Positions 1 through 10,358 of a stretch of 64,000 nt of DNA are shown piece by piece. This DNA is from a bacterium. GTDB lineage: Bacteria; Bacteroidota; Ignavibacteria; Kapaibacteriales; UBA2268. The DNA lies in assembly GCA_030431515.1 (NCBI GenBank), contig JAUIIX010000006.1, positions 1-64,000 of the forward strand, written 5' to 3'. A program made the translations under genes and the position numbers. The stretch's first letter is position 1. Each line of letters opens with the position of its first letter. The notes beneath the pieces were generated by a model that had not been told where the DNA came from, ran no database searches, and saw only the letters and a list, made by a program, of their open reading frames with translations.

Positions 1-54
1 GATAATTTCTATTAATTAATAATTACCTTATATCCATAAAAATAACAAGTAGTT

Positions 55-82
55 GTAATGGCAATTCATGAATTGCCACTAC
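55..82. repeat. 28-bp palindrome, GTAGTG..CACTAC family (core type B: GCAATTCATGAATTGC)
   Basis: GTAATGGCAATTCATGAATTGCCACTAC; near-perfect palindrome, one mismatch in the outer arm. Confidence 0.75.
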
Positions 83-150
83 ACCTTTTAAAATTAATTT
101 TTCAATAAATTTAACCTTTTTAGACAGCCTCTTTTAAAGTTAAAAAAAAA

Positions 151-178
151 GTAGTGAACACAAATTTGCGTTCACTAC
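151..178. repeat. 28-bp palindrome, GTAGTG..CACTAC family (core type A)
   Basis: GTAGTGAACACAAATTTGCGTTCACTAC; recurs at 5783, 17258, 23038, 23278. Confidence 0.9.
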
Positions 179-235
179 CATTAAAAAATTGATTCTTATA
201 TTAAATATAAACAACTACTAATTTTCTTTTAAAAA

Positions 236-2794
236 TTACGCAGAATTTCTACTTGCATTTATATTACCAAATAATGTTCTGATTACCATTTTTTCATAAG
301 TATTTAATAATTCAGAATCAATATTTTCTTCTTTATTTAATTCATTAATTCGCATAAGTGCATATTGTTGAATTGTTAATAATGGCAAAACTATATCTTC
401 TCTTAATTTTATACTTAACTTACTTCTTGGGTCGTCTTCTAATAATTCATCTTGCTTAGATAATTTTAATATCATTTTTTTAGATAATTGAAATTCATCA
501 TGGATTTTATTCCAGTAATCACCAAATTTTTTATCTTTACTCAAGTAAGCTGAAAGTGGAAAATATGCTTTTGACATACTCTGCATACTATTAGAAATCA
601 ATGCTCTAAAAAATAAAGAATCATTATATAAATTAATAAAATCTTGCAAATTACTTGATGAATTTAATGCACTACCAACACCGTAATAACCTGGAACATT
701 TTGCTTTAATTGACTCCACGCCCCAACAAAAGGTATTGCCCGCAAGTCCTCAAATCGTAAATCTTTACTATTTCCTCTTTTTGCTGGACGACTACCAATA
801 TTTGCCTTACCAAAATATTTCAATGTACTTTTTTCATTCAAGTATGGCATAAATAAAGGGTCATTTTTTAAGTCCTTATACGACTCATAAGCATCAACAG
901 ATAAATCCTCAATTAACTTTCTATTTTTATCATTTAATTCATTTTCCGAATCACTAAATACATTATTTTTAATTCCAGCAGTTAGCAAACTTTCCAAATT
1001 ATACACTGCCGATTCTTTATTCCCAAATTGTGTATTTATAGTCTGACCTTGAATTGTAATTTGTATTTGTTTGCTTTCAATAGTTTTACCCATTGCAGCA
1101 TAAAATAAATGCGAATTTCCACCACCTCTCGCTGGAGGTCCTCCTCTACCATCAAAAAACAATACATTAATATTATACAACCTACTTATCTCACTAATAT
1201 CCTCTTTAGCTCGGTAAATAGACCAATTCGCCATCAAATAACCACCATCTTTTGTACCATCAGAAAAGCCAAGCATAACAGTTTTATTTCTACCTCTGGA
1301 CTCCAAATGCGACATATAATGAGCATTACTATAAAGCATATCCATTGATGCTTTCGCATTTTTAAGGTCGTCAATTGTTTCAAATAAAGGCACTATATCA
1401 ACAGTTAAATCTCTTTCAGCCCAGCCACATAGATTAAACAAACAATACACAACTGCAACATCAACAGCACTTTGGCAATTACTAATTATATATCGGTGGC
1501 AAGCATCTTCACCATTATTTTCTTGAATCTGAATCATTGCTTTTATTGAGTCAATTGTATCAATCACAATTGGGTCATCAAACTTGCTTGAATCAACTAT
1601 AGATTTAGCATTTAAAAGAACTTGAATTTGCTCTTTTTGGTCAAGTTCGAATACATTTTTAGGCAGAATATCAGGATATTGAGCCATAATTTGATGAAGA
1701 GTATTTCTAAGCACTCTACTATCTTGCCTAATATCAATACTTGCCATAAAAAAAGCAAAAATATCTACTTTTCTTTGGAATGATTTTAATTTATTTAAAA
1801 ATAAACTATGATGTTTTGAAATTAAGATATTTTCGATTTCTAATAAATCATTTTTAAAATCATCTAATTTAAAAGTATTTTCGTTTGTTTGAATTTCATT
1901 AGATATTGTATTTTCTAATGATTCTAATTTCTCATAAACACCAGAAAAAGTTAAACTTCTTTTTAATTTTTGAATATCTTTATAGTAACAATTTAAAACA
2001 GATTTTTTTAATTTAGCCGCAATTTTAAGTGTTGTATCGACCGTAACAAAAGGGTTGCCATCTCTATCTCCACCTGGCCAAAAACCAATTTGAAATAATT
2101 TATTATTTTTAATAATTGCTTCTTCATAATCTTCACTAATTTTATCAACTAATTTAGAAATCGAAGGATAAAATATATTAGTTAAATAATTAATTAAACT
2201 CATTGCCTCATTATAAGGAGTTGGTTTTTCTTTGTTTAAAAATGGTGTTTTACCAAGTTGAGTTAATAAATCCCTAATTTGACTTACATCATTTTCAGCA
2301 ATTGCTTTTCTTAAATCCTTGATAATATATAGCACGCTATCAGGATAAAATTGTGTTGGGTGAGCAGTTAAAACAATACGAACACCAAAAGTAGAAAGTA
2401 GGTCAGACAATTCATTTACTTTATGTTCTCTTTTAGCTTTTTTGGAAATCATATTCCAAGAATTTGGACCATTTGTATCATATATTTTATCAAAAGCAGC
2501 TTCTTCAAGTGCATCTAATAAAACCACTTGCCTTTCTACATATTGAATTACATTATATAGAAAAGCAATTTTTTCTTTTTCAGAATAATTAGGTCTATAT
2601 TTATCTAAAAATGAATCAATTATTTCATCTGGGCTTAACTTATCTGTAAAAGAAGACTTGCAATATTTCTGCAATAAAGGTAATAAAGTCCCTGTACTTT
2701 CAATTGAGTCAAATTGTAAAGTCAAGAAAAGACTATTATAAATTTGATATTTTAATTCAACTAATTCATTAAAAGCTTTTTCAATTCTATTCAT
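236..2794 (-). CDS. ppc: Phosphoenolpyruvate carboxylase
   Basis: Motifs VLTAHPTQ, GFWPGGDRDGNPFVT, FFDGRGGPPARGGGNSH; 852 aa; C-terminus NASRNSA. Confidence 0.96.
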   Translation of the reverse strand: MNRIEKAFNELVELKYQIYNSLFLTLQFDSIESTGTLLPLLQKYCKSSFTDKLSPDEIIDSFLDKYRPNYSEKEKIAFLYNVIQYVERQVVLLDALEEAAFDKIYDTNGPNSWNMISKKAKREHKVNELSDLLSTFGVRIVLTAHPTQFYPDSVLYIIKDLRKAIAENDVSQIRDLLTQLGKTPFLNKEKPTPYNEAMSLINYLTNIFYPSISKLVDKISEDYEEAIIKNNKLFQIGFWPGGDRDGNPFVTVDTTLKIAAKLKKSVLNCYYKDIQKLKRSLTFSGVYEKLESLENTISNEIQTNENTFKLDDFKNDLLEIENILISKHHSLFLNKLKSFQRKVDIFAFFMASIDIRQDSRVLRNTLHQIMAQYPDILPKNVFELDQKEQIQVLLNAKSIVDSSKFDDPIVIDTIDSIKAMIQIQENNGEDACHRYIISNCQSAVDVAVVYCLFNLCGWAERDLTVDIVPLFETIDDLKNAKASMDMLYSNAHYMSHLESRGRNKTVMLGFSDGTKDGGYLMANWSIYRAKEDISEISRLYNINVLFFDGRGGPPARGGGNSHLFYAAMGKTIESKQIQITIQGQTINTQFGNKESAVYNLESLLTAGIKNNVFSDSENELNDKNRKLIEDLSVDAYESYKDLKNDPLFMPYLNEKSTLKYFGKANIGSRPAKRGNSKDLRFEDLRAIPFVGAWSQLKQNVPGYYGVGSALNSSSNLQDFINLYNDSLFFRALISNSMQSMSKAYFPLSAYLSKDKKFGDYWNKIHDEFQLSKKMILKLSKQDELLEDDPRSKLSIKLREDIVLPLLTIQQYALMRINELNKEENIDSELLNTYEKMVIRTLFGNINASRNSA

Positions 2795-3057
2795 GTTGCC
2801 TTGTTAATTATTATCCTCTCAAATTAAGGGTTTTTTAGGAAATTTCCAAACTAATTTATAATAATTATAAGCAATAATAATGAATTTGTAAAATAATATA
2901 CAAGATTCGTTATTTTGTTTAATTTATCATAGCTTTGATTGACTTAATTTTGAATATTAAATTTATACTAAATAAAAAATATATTATAAGTTCTAATTAT
3001 TTGTATTGTTGAAGTTTAAGTTTAATAGAATTTTTACAAATAAGGAGTAAATACAAG

Positions 3058-4002
3058 ATGAGAGAAATAAAAAAAAATGCTTGGACACCAGATAATATAA
3101 GCAATCTGAATGGAAGAGTTTATGTTATAACTGGAGCAAATTCAGGAATTGGTTTTGATGCAACTAAGATTTTATTGAGTAAAGGTGCCGAAGTTATTAT
3201 GCTTAATAGAAGTGAATCTAAATCAAAACAAGCAATTGATGATATAAAAGTAAAATTTGGTAATAAAGCTAAAGTTTCTTTTATAAAAATGGATTTAGCT
3301 CAACTTTCGTCTGTAAAAGAAGCTTCTGAACAATTAGCAAAGAAAATATCAAGAATAGATGCACTTATATGTAATGCTGCTATTGCACAAGTTCCAAATC
3401 AACAATTTACAAAAGATGGATTTGAAAGTCAACTTGGTGTAAATCATTATGGTCATTTCTTGCTACAAGGTTTGCTTTTCCCAATTATTGAGAAATCAAA
3501 AGGACGTATCGTAGTTGTTGGAAGTATGGGTTATAATTTAGGTTTAAAAACAATGCAATTTGATGATATGAACTGGGATAAAAATTACAATGCTAATAGT
3601 GCATACAGTCAAAGTAAATTGGCACAAATAATGTCTGTATATGAATTACAAGATAAATTAAAAAAAGCAGGTAATACTAATGTAAAAGTCTATGCTTGCC
3701 ATCCAGGTGCATCTTCTACGTCTTTGATTAAAACAAGTGGTAGTTTAATGACAAGAATTGCATGGAAACTCATGACTTTAACGCCATTAGTACAGTCCGC
3801 TGAAAAAGGTTCTTATCCTGAATTAATGTGTGCTACTGAAGAGAATTTAGATGAGAAAGGATTTTATGGTCCAACTGGTAGGAATTATTGGACAGGTCCT
3901 GTAGGTGAATGCAAATTAGAAGCTCACGCCTTGGATAAATCAGTTGCAGAAAGACTATGGAATTTATCAGAAAAAGAAACAAATTTTAAATGGAGTTTAT
4001 AA
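3058..4002 (+). CDS. Short-chain dehydrogenase/reductase (retinol dehydrogenase-like)
   Basis: TGANSGIG nucleotide-binding motif, NAA motif, YSQSKLA active-site motif. Confidence 0.9.
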   Translation: MREIKKNAWTPDNISNLNGRVYVITGANSGIGFDATKILLSKGAEVIMLNRSESKSKQAIDDIKVKFGNKAKVSFIKMDLAQLSSVKEASEQLAKKISRIDALICNAAIAQVPNQQFTKDGFESQLGVNHYGHFLLQGLLFPIIEKSKGRIVVVGSMGYNLGLKTMQFDDMNWDKNYNANSAYSQSKLAQIMSVYELQDKLKKAGNTNVKVYACHPGASSTSLIKTSGSLMTRIAWKLMTLTPLVQSAEKGSYPELMCATEENLDEKGFYGPTGRNYWTGPVGECKLEAHALDKSVAERLWNLSEKETNFKWSL

Positions 4003-4003
4003 T

Positions 4004-4525
4004 ATGGAAAAAATTGATATTTTAAAAGCGGCAACAGATTGGGCAAAAGCCGAAGTCTATTCATCAACTTTCTTTATAATTTTTGGTGCAATGTTTATAT
4101 TAGCAAGTATAGGATTTTGGCAGTTAGGAAAAAGTGATATGGCTAAAGCTTATATAATTCCTACTATAGTTGCAGGAATTTTACTTTTAGCAGTTGGAGT
4201 TGGTATTTTTTATGCAAATAATTCAAGAGTTACTAGTTTTGCAAAGGATTATAAAATTGATTCAACTGAATTTGTAAAAACTGAATTAATTAGAACAGAA
4301 AAAACAATTGAAGAATATAATCTTGTAGTATTTAAAATTATTCCTTCACTAATAGTAGTGTTTTCGTTAATTATTATTTTCATTGATAAATCTAATTGGC
4401 GAGCAAGTATGATTACAAGTATTGCAATGTTGGTAATGATTTTATTTGTAGATAGTAATGCTAAGACACGTTTAGAATTCTATAATAATCAACTAAATTT
4501 ACAAGTTGAACAAGTAAAGGATTAA
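4004..4525 (+). CDS. Membrane protein of unknown function
   Basis: Likely start ATG 4004 (MEKIDILKAATDW), not the listed 3944; several hydrophobic segments. Confidence 0.7.
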   Translation: MEKIDILKAATDWAKAEVYSSTFFIIFGAMFILASIGFWQLGKSDMAKAYIIPTIVAGILLLAVGVGIFYANNSRVTSFAKDYKIDSTEFVKTELIRTEKTIEEYNLVVFKIIPSLIVVFSLIIIFIDKSNWRASMITSIAMLVMILFVDSNAKTRLEFYNNQLNLQVEQVKD

Positions 4526-4557
4526 AACTTTAATTTTTCTTTTTTAAATTTGAAATT

Positions 4558-5481
4558 ATGAAAAGTATAAACTTTAAAAATATCACTGAATTTAATTTAG
4601 CTCAAGGTTTCCCAGAACCAGAGAACCCACTATTTAGCATTGGTCAAAAAAAATTAAATGATAGCGAAATTGAAAATTGTGTAACATCTTCAGACGAAAT
4701 TAATTACACAAATCAATTTTATGTAATTAGTCTTAAAAATATTGTTTCAGGAGAAATAATATATGGTAGGACAAAGTATGATTGTAATACAGGTACTTTG
4801 TTTTTTTCAGCTCCAAATCAAACATATACAGTTAAAAATTTAGTGGTGAGTTCAGCATCTTGGTTTTTAGCATTTCATGAAGACTTTATCAATGGACTTG
4901 ATATTCGTAAAAAAATTAAAAGTTATAATTTCTTTAATTATAATGTAAATGAAGCACTTCATCTTTCTCCAAAAGAAGAAAAAATAATTAAATCTATTTT
5001 TTCAAATATAGAAGCAGAATACAATTCCTTTCAAGATGAATTTTCAAAAGAGCTAATAATATCGCATATAGAAACTTTACTAAAATATGCAGACAGATTT
5101 TATAAAAGACAGTTTTTAGTTCGTAAAGAACTATCAGGCGATTTACATACTAGATTTTATGAATATTTAATTAATTATGTAGATGAATTTAATCTTGAAA
5201 AAACCGGAGTTCCAAAAATTGAAAATATTGCAAAACATCTAACAATTTCAACAAGGTATTTAAGCGACACTCTAAAAGCAGAAACAGGAAAAACTGCTAT
5301 AGAACACATAAATCTATTTTTGATTGAAGAAGCAAAAGATTTACTTTTAAAAAGAAATCTGACTATATCTGAAACAGCATATAAACTTGGCTTTGAGTAT
5401 CCACAATACTTTTCTCGATTATTCAAAAATAAAACAGGTATGAGTCCAAGTGAATATCAAAAATCCTTTGGGGATAATTAG
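4558..5481 (+). CDS. AraC family transcriptional regulator
   Basis: C-terminal double HTH: ISETAYKLGFEYPQYFSRLFKNKTGMSPSEYQ. Confidence 0.93.
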   Translation: MKSINFKNITEFNLAQGFPEPENPLFSIGQKKLNDSEIENCVTSSDEINYTNQFYVISLKNIVSGEIIYGRTKYDCNTGTLFFSAPNQTYTVKNLVVSSASWFLAFHEDFINGLDIRKKIKSYNFFNYNVNEALHLSPKEEKIIKSIFSNIEAEYNSFQDEFSKELIISHIETLLKYADRFYKRQFLVRKELSGDLHTRFYEYLINYVDEFNLEKTGVPKIENIAKHLTISTRYLSDTLKAETGKTAIEHINLFLIEEAKDLLLKRNLTISETAYKLGFEYPQYFSRLFKNKTGMSPSEYQKSFGDN

Positions 5482-5509
5482 TTAGTTAGTAATATAAAAG
5501 TTTATGCTT

Positions 5510-5680
5510 TTAAGAATTACTTAACTTATCTGCAAAAGAAGACTTACAATATTTCTGTAATAAAGGTAATAAAGTCCCTGCACTTTCAATTGAGTCAAAT
5601 TGTAAAGTCAAGAAAAGACTATTATATATCTGATATTTTAATTCAACTAATTCATTAAATGCTTTTTCAATTCTATTCAT
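5510..5680 (-). pseudogene. Truncated duplicate of the 5' end of ppc (56 codons)
   Basis: 5520..5680 aligns without gaps to 2634..2794 (161 bp, 7 mismatches by eye); reads MNRIEKAFNELVELKYQIYNSLFLTLQFDSIESAGTLLPLLQKYCKSSFADKLSNS*. Confidence 0.95.
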
Positions 5681-5782
5681 AAATCCTTTTTTCTATTTTA
5701 TTATTTCTCTAATCTTCAAAAGATAAGAAATTTTCATCATAATTCCTAATGATTAGTATTTTTTATAAATGCAGTGAATGCA

Positions 5783-5810
5783 GTAGTGAACGCAAATTTG
5801 AGTTCACTAC
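5783..5810. repeat. 28-bp palindrome, core type A
   Basis: GTAGTGAACGCAAATTTGAGTTCACTAC. Confidence 0.85.
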
Positions 5811-6325
5811 ATTATTATAATTTTAACATAAAATCTTTATATACTTTACTTTTTTCATAATTTCACTTTATTTTTCTTAAAATTACTAATAGTTTTTAGA
5901 ATTTACAAATTGTATATATACATAGACACATTTTTTGGTAAAACATCACGGTAAAGGATGAATTATTTTAAAGAATCCCAATTCTAAAAGCATCTCAGTT
6001 GGAGAAGGACTAAAAAACTAACAAGTTATACAGTTTTTAAAAATACTTTCAGTGAAATTTCAGAATTACAGATTTAAAAGATGAGCTAGAATACACGGAT
6101 GAAGAAAGATGGATTCAACGCTTATTTCAGCTTTGTTCAATACAAGTCGCTCAGAATGACAAGGCGGTATTAATTAATAGATTATTTTTATAAAGATTTT
6201 TATTTTAAAATATTTGTAGTTTCTATTACAGTAGAAAATAATCTGATTTCCTAAATTTCCATAAATTAATTTTACTTCCAAATTTTCCTTATATTTGTAT
6301 TTTATAATTAACAATAAAAGATAAT

Positions 6326-7063
6326 TTGATATTTGACTTTAGCATAATAATTCCTGCTTACAACGAAGAAAAATTAATATCTAATTTATTAGATGAACTT
6401 TTAAAATTTAAGAACTCTTTTAATTTTGAAATAATTATTTCAGACGGTGGCTCTTTTGATACTACCCTCGAAATTCTGAAAGCTTATGATGTTAAAGTAG
6501 TTAATAACTTAGCTGGCAATAGACAAACTATCGGTGAAGGTAGAAATCTTGGTGCTGAGCAAGCAAATGGAAAAGTACTTGTGTTCATAAACGCAGATAC
6601 TATGCCTAAAGATACTTCCGTGTTTTTAGGGAAAATCAAAGAATATGTAGATAATAAAATTTATAAAAAATCAATTGCTTTAGCTGGTAAAGTTGAGCCA
6701 TTTCCTGATGATAAAGGATTTAAAGATCTGTGCTTTTATGCTTTCTTTAATTTTTATTTTAAGTTACTAAATATAATTGGCTTAGGTATGGGTAGAGGCG
6801 AATGTCAGATAGTGCAGAGTAAAGCATTCTTTGATGTTGGTGGTTATAATCCTCACATTGCAGCAGGCGAAGATTTTGATTTATTCAGACGAATTGCAAA
6901 GACACAGAAAGTAACTTTTGCAGATGATATTGTAGTGCTTGAATCTCCTCGTAGATTTAGACAAAAAGGATATTTGAACACAGTTTTTAAATGGTTTTTA
7001 AATGGTATTTCGGTAATGTTTACTGGAAAATCATACTCAAAAGAATGGGATTTAGTAAGATAA
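6326..7063 (+). CDS. Glycosyltransferase family 2
   Basis: IIIPAYNEEKLI, SDGGSFDTT, FINADTMP; TTG start. Confidence 0.88.
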   Translation: MIFDFSIIIPAYNEEKLISNLLDELLKFKNSFNFEIIISDGGSFDTTLEILKAYDVKVVNNLAGNRQTIGEGRNLGAEQANGKVLVFINADTMPKDTSVFLGKIKEYVDNKIYKKSIALAGKVEPFPDDKGFKDLCFYAFFNFYFKLLNIIGLGMGRGECQIVQSKAFFDVGGYNPHIAAGEDFDLFRRIAKTQKVTFADDIVVLESPRRFRQKGYLNTVFKWFLNGISVMFTGKSYSKEWDLVR

Positions 7064-7071
7064 AGGAAAAT

Positions 7072-8061
7072 ATGGAAAATACATATAAAGCAGCAGGCGT
7101 TGACATCGACGCTGGTGAAAAAATGGTTGAAATGATTAAACCTTATGTTAAAAAAACACATAGCGATAAAGTATTATCTGGCTTAGGTTTATTCGGTGGC
7201 TTTTATGAAGCCGATTTTTCAGAATATAAAAAACCAGTATTAGTTTCATCTGTTGATGGAGTTGGTACTAAATTAAAAGTAGCAGTTGAAGCCGGAGTTT
7301 ACGGTACTATCGGTCAGTGTTTAGTAAATCATTGCGTAGATGATATTTTATGTTGTGGTGCTAAACCACTCTTCTTTTTGGACTACTTTGCTACTGGTAA
7401 ACTTGACCCCTATATGGGAGCAGAAGTTGTAAAAGGTTTTTCAACAGCATGTTATGAAAATGATTGTGCATTAATCGGTGGTGAAACTGCTGAGATGCCA
7501 GGCATTTATGCAGAAGGTGATTTCGATGTTTCGGGAACTGTAGTTGGAATCGTTGACAAAGATAAAGCAATTACTGGGGATAAAGTTGAAAAAGGGAATA
7601 TCCTAATTGGTTTAGAATCAACGGGCTTACAAACTAATGGTTACTCACTTGCTCGTAAAGTGTTACTTGAAAAATATAGCATCAACCATCACTTCAATGA
7701 CAGAGGCACAACTTTAGCATCAGAATTACTTGCAATTCACAAATCATATTTAAAAGAAGTACATCCACTTGCAGAAAAAGGATTATTGAATGGCATAAGT
7801 CATATCACAGGTGGCGGAATAGTTGGTAATACTAAGCGAGTGGTTCGTCAACCATTGTCACTAAATATTGATTGGAAATCATGGGAGTTACCATTTATAT
7901 TTCAATTAATCCAAGAAACTGGAAATATAAGCGATGAAGAAATGCGTAAAGTATTCAATCTTGGTATTGGAATGATACTAATTGCCGACAAATCAAACGT
8001 TGATGAAATAATGAATGCTTGCTCTGGCTCTAATCCAAAAATAATTGGAAGTGTTGAGTAA
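7072..8061 (+). CDS. purM: Phosphoribosylformylglycinamidine cyclo-ligase
   Basis: MENTYKAAGVDIDAGEKMV start; SSVDGVGTKLKVA; GGETAEMPG; ITGGGIVGN. Confidence 0.95.
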   Translation: MENTYKAAGVDIDAGEKMVEMIKPYVKKTHSDKVLSGLGLFGGFYEADFSEYKKPVLVSSVDGVGTKLKVAVEAGVYGTIGQCLVNHCVDDILCCGAKPLFFLDYFATGKLDPYMGAEVVKGFSTACYENDCALIGGETAEMPGIYAEGDFDVSGTVVGIVDKDKAITGDKVEKGNILIGLESTGLQTNGYSLARKVLLEKYSINHHFNDRGTTLASELLAIHKSYLKEVHPLAEKGLLNGISHITGGGIVGNTKRVVRQPLSLNIDWKSWELPFIFQLIQETGNISDEEMRKVFNLGIGMILIADKSNVDEIMNACSGSNPKIIGSVE

Positions 8062-8218
8062 GTTTAATTATTCTAAAGATTTTCTGAAATTAGGAGGCAA
8101 GTATTTCGCACCTTTATTAGAATAGTATAGTCCGATTTATAAACTCAACTTTACCAATATTATCCATAGTTTACCTCATTTTATGTAAATTATTTTTAGG
8201 ATGGTGAAAAGCACAAAT

Positions 8219-8251
8219 AAAAAAAGCACTCCAAATGGAGTGCTTTTTTTT
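8219..8251. terminator. Bidirectional intrinsic terminator between purM and fusA
   Basis: AAAAAAGCACTCC-AAAT-GGAGTGCTTTTTTT. Confidence 0.85.
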
Positions 8252-8270
8252 ATTCAAAATTAAATTAATA

Positions 8271-10358
8271 TTAATCTTTTTTACTTTCTTGGTATGCTTT
8301 GATAATCTCGTCTTGAACACTTTTAGGAACTTGGCTATATTTCAAAAATTCCATTGAAAATTCACCTTTACCTTGAGTTGCAGAACGAATATCAGTAGAG
8401 TAACCAAACATTTCTTTCAAAGGAACTTCACAATCAACTACTACATAATTATTTTCAATTGCAGTATTAACGATGATACCTCTTCTTTGATTTAGTTGAC
8501 CAATTACTACACCTTGGAATTCTTCTGGTGCAGAAACTTCTAATTTCATTATTGGTTCTAAGATTACTGGACTAGCTTTAACAAGAGCTTCTCTAACTGC
8601 AGCTTTTGCGGCAAGTTTAAATGCCATATCTGATGAGTCAACAGAGTGAGTTGAACCATCATTAATTTCAGCTTTAACACCTACTACTGGTTGGTCAATT
8701 AACACACCACTTTGTAACTGCTCTTGGAATCCTTTATCAACAGCAGGTATATATTCACGAGGAATAGAACCACCAACGATTTTATTAGAGAATTCATAGT
8801 TAACACCAGTTTCCAATGGAATTGGCTCGAAATAACCAGCAACACGACCAAATTGTCCAGATCCACCAGATTGTTTTTTGTGAGTATAATCAAAGTCAAC
8901 TCTTTTATTAATTGCTTCTCTATACGCTACTTTTGGTTCACCAACTACAACTTCTGTGTTATACTCTCTTTTGATTCTCTCTACATAAATCTCTAAGTGA
9001 AGCTCACCCATTCCTTTGATAATAGTATCACCAGTTTCTTCATCTCTTGATACTCTTAAAGTAGGATCTTCTTTCTGGAATCTATTTAATGCTTTAGAGA
9101 AATTAACTTGACCAGATTTATCTTTAGGAGCAACAGTTAATTCGATTACAGGAGTAGGAACAAACATTGTTTCCATTGTGTATTTTTTAGTTCCGTCTGT
9201 GAATGTATCACCAGAAGAACAATCAATACCAAATGTAGCAACAATATCACCTGGACCTGCTTCTTCAATATCTTGCATCTCGTTAGCGTGCATACGAACT
9301 AAACGAGGAACTTTATATTTTTTATCATTTGATGAATTATGGATAAAATCACCTTTAGTAACTTTACCTTGGTAAATTCTCATATAAGTTAACTGTCCAT
9401 ATTTACCATCTTCAAGTTTGAATGCTAGTAATACAGGAGTTTTATTAGGATCATTTGTTAAATGTACTTCTTCTTCATCGTTATTAGCATCTAATGCATG
9501 ATAATCCATATCTTCTGGAGAAGGTAAGTAATCAACAACACCATCAAGTAATAATTGAACACCTTTATTTTTAATTGCAGTACCAACAAAAACAGGAACT
9601 AATTCTAAAGCAATTACAGCTTTTCTAATTACCGGTTTCAATTCTGCTGCAGTAACTTCTTCTTCCATAAGGAATTTTTCCGCTATTGCATCATCAAAAT
9701 CAGATACTTTTTCAACTAATAAATTTCTTCTTTCTTTTGCTTCTGCTAAAAATTCAGCAGGGATTTCTGTTCTACGGATATCAACACCTTGATCACCATC
9801 GAAATACACTGCTTCCATATTTAATAAATCGATAACACCTGCTAATTTTTCTTCTAAGCCCATTGGCATAGTAAACATAACTGGGTTTAAAGCTAATTTT
9901 TCTCTCAGTTGAGTTATAACTTTATCTGGGTTCGCTCCAGATCTATCAGATTTATTGATAAATGCTAAACGAGGAACTTTGTATCTTTTCATTTGTCTAT
10001 CTACAGTTATCGACTGAGATTGAACTCCTGAAACTGCACAAAGTACTAGTACAGCACCATCTAATACTCTTAATGCTCTTTCCACTTCTACTGTAAAGTC
10101 GATGTGACCTGGAGTATCGATAATATTAATACTGTTTTCACCCCAAGTAGCATAAGTTGCTGCAGATTGGATTGTGATACCTTTTTCTCTTTCTAAATCC
10201 ATCGAATCCATTGTAGGACCAGAACCATCTTTAGAACGAACTTCAGTAATTTTATGAATTTTACCAGTATAAAATAAAATTCTCTCTGTTAGAGTTGTTT
10301 TACCAGAATCGATGTGAGCAGCGATCCCAATATTTCTTAATTTGCTTATATTTGTCAT
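8271..10358 (-). CDS. fusA: Elongation factor G, EF-G1 (spirochaete/mitochondrial) subtype
   Basis: [74 protein letters not shown]. Confidence 0.95.
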   Translation of the reverse strand: MTNISKLRNIGIAAHIDSGKTTLTERILFYTGKIHKITEVRSKDGSGPTMDSMDLEREKGITIQSAATYATWGENSINIIDTPGHIDFTVEVERALRVLDGAVLVLCAVSGVQSQSITVDRQMKRYKVPRLAFINKSDRSGANPDKVITQLREKLALNPVMFTMPMGLEEKLAGVIDLLNMEAVYFDGDQGVDIRRTEIPAEFLAEAKERRNLLVEKVSDFDDAIAEKFLMEEEVTAAELKPVIRKAVIALELVPVFVGTAIKNKGVQLLLDGVVDYLPSPEDMDYHALDANNDEEEVHLTNDPNKTPVLLAFKLEDGKYGQLTYMRIYQGKVTKGDFIHNSSNDKKYKVPRLVRMHANEMQDIEEAGPGDIVATFGIDCSSGDTFTDGTKKYTMETMFVPTPVIELTVAPKDKSGQVNFSKALNRFQKEDPTLRVSRDEETGDTIIKGMGELHLEIYVERIKREYNTEVVVGEPKVAYREAINKRVDFDYTHKKQSGGSGQFGRVAGYFEPIPLETGVNYEFSNKIVGGSIPREYIPAVDKGFQEQLQSGVLIDQPVVGVKAEINDGSTHSVDSSDMAFKLAAKAAVREALVKASPVILEPIMKLEVSAPEEFQGVVIGQLNQRRGIIVNTAIENNYVVVDCEVPLKEMFGYSTDIRSATQGKGEFSMEFLKYSQVPKSVQDEIIKAYQESKKD

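Noticed and set aside
6991-7071. N-terminal extension of purM in the ORF track
   Set aside because: Overlaps the GT2 3' end; MENTYKAAGVDIDAGEKMV at 7072 is the expected PurM N-terminus.
6853-7161. 102-aa minus-strand ORF spanning the GT2/purM junction
   Set aside because: Antisense to two well-supported genes.
8724-9375. Plus-strand ORFs inside fusA (8724..8996, 9178..9375)
   Set aside because: Antisense to a highly conserved gene; no independent coding evidence.
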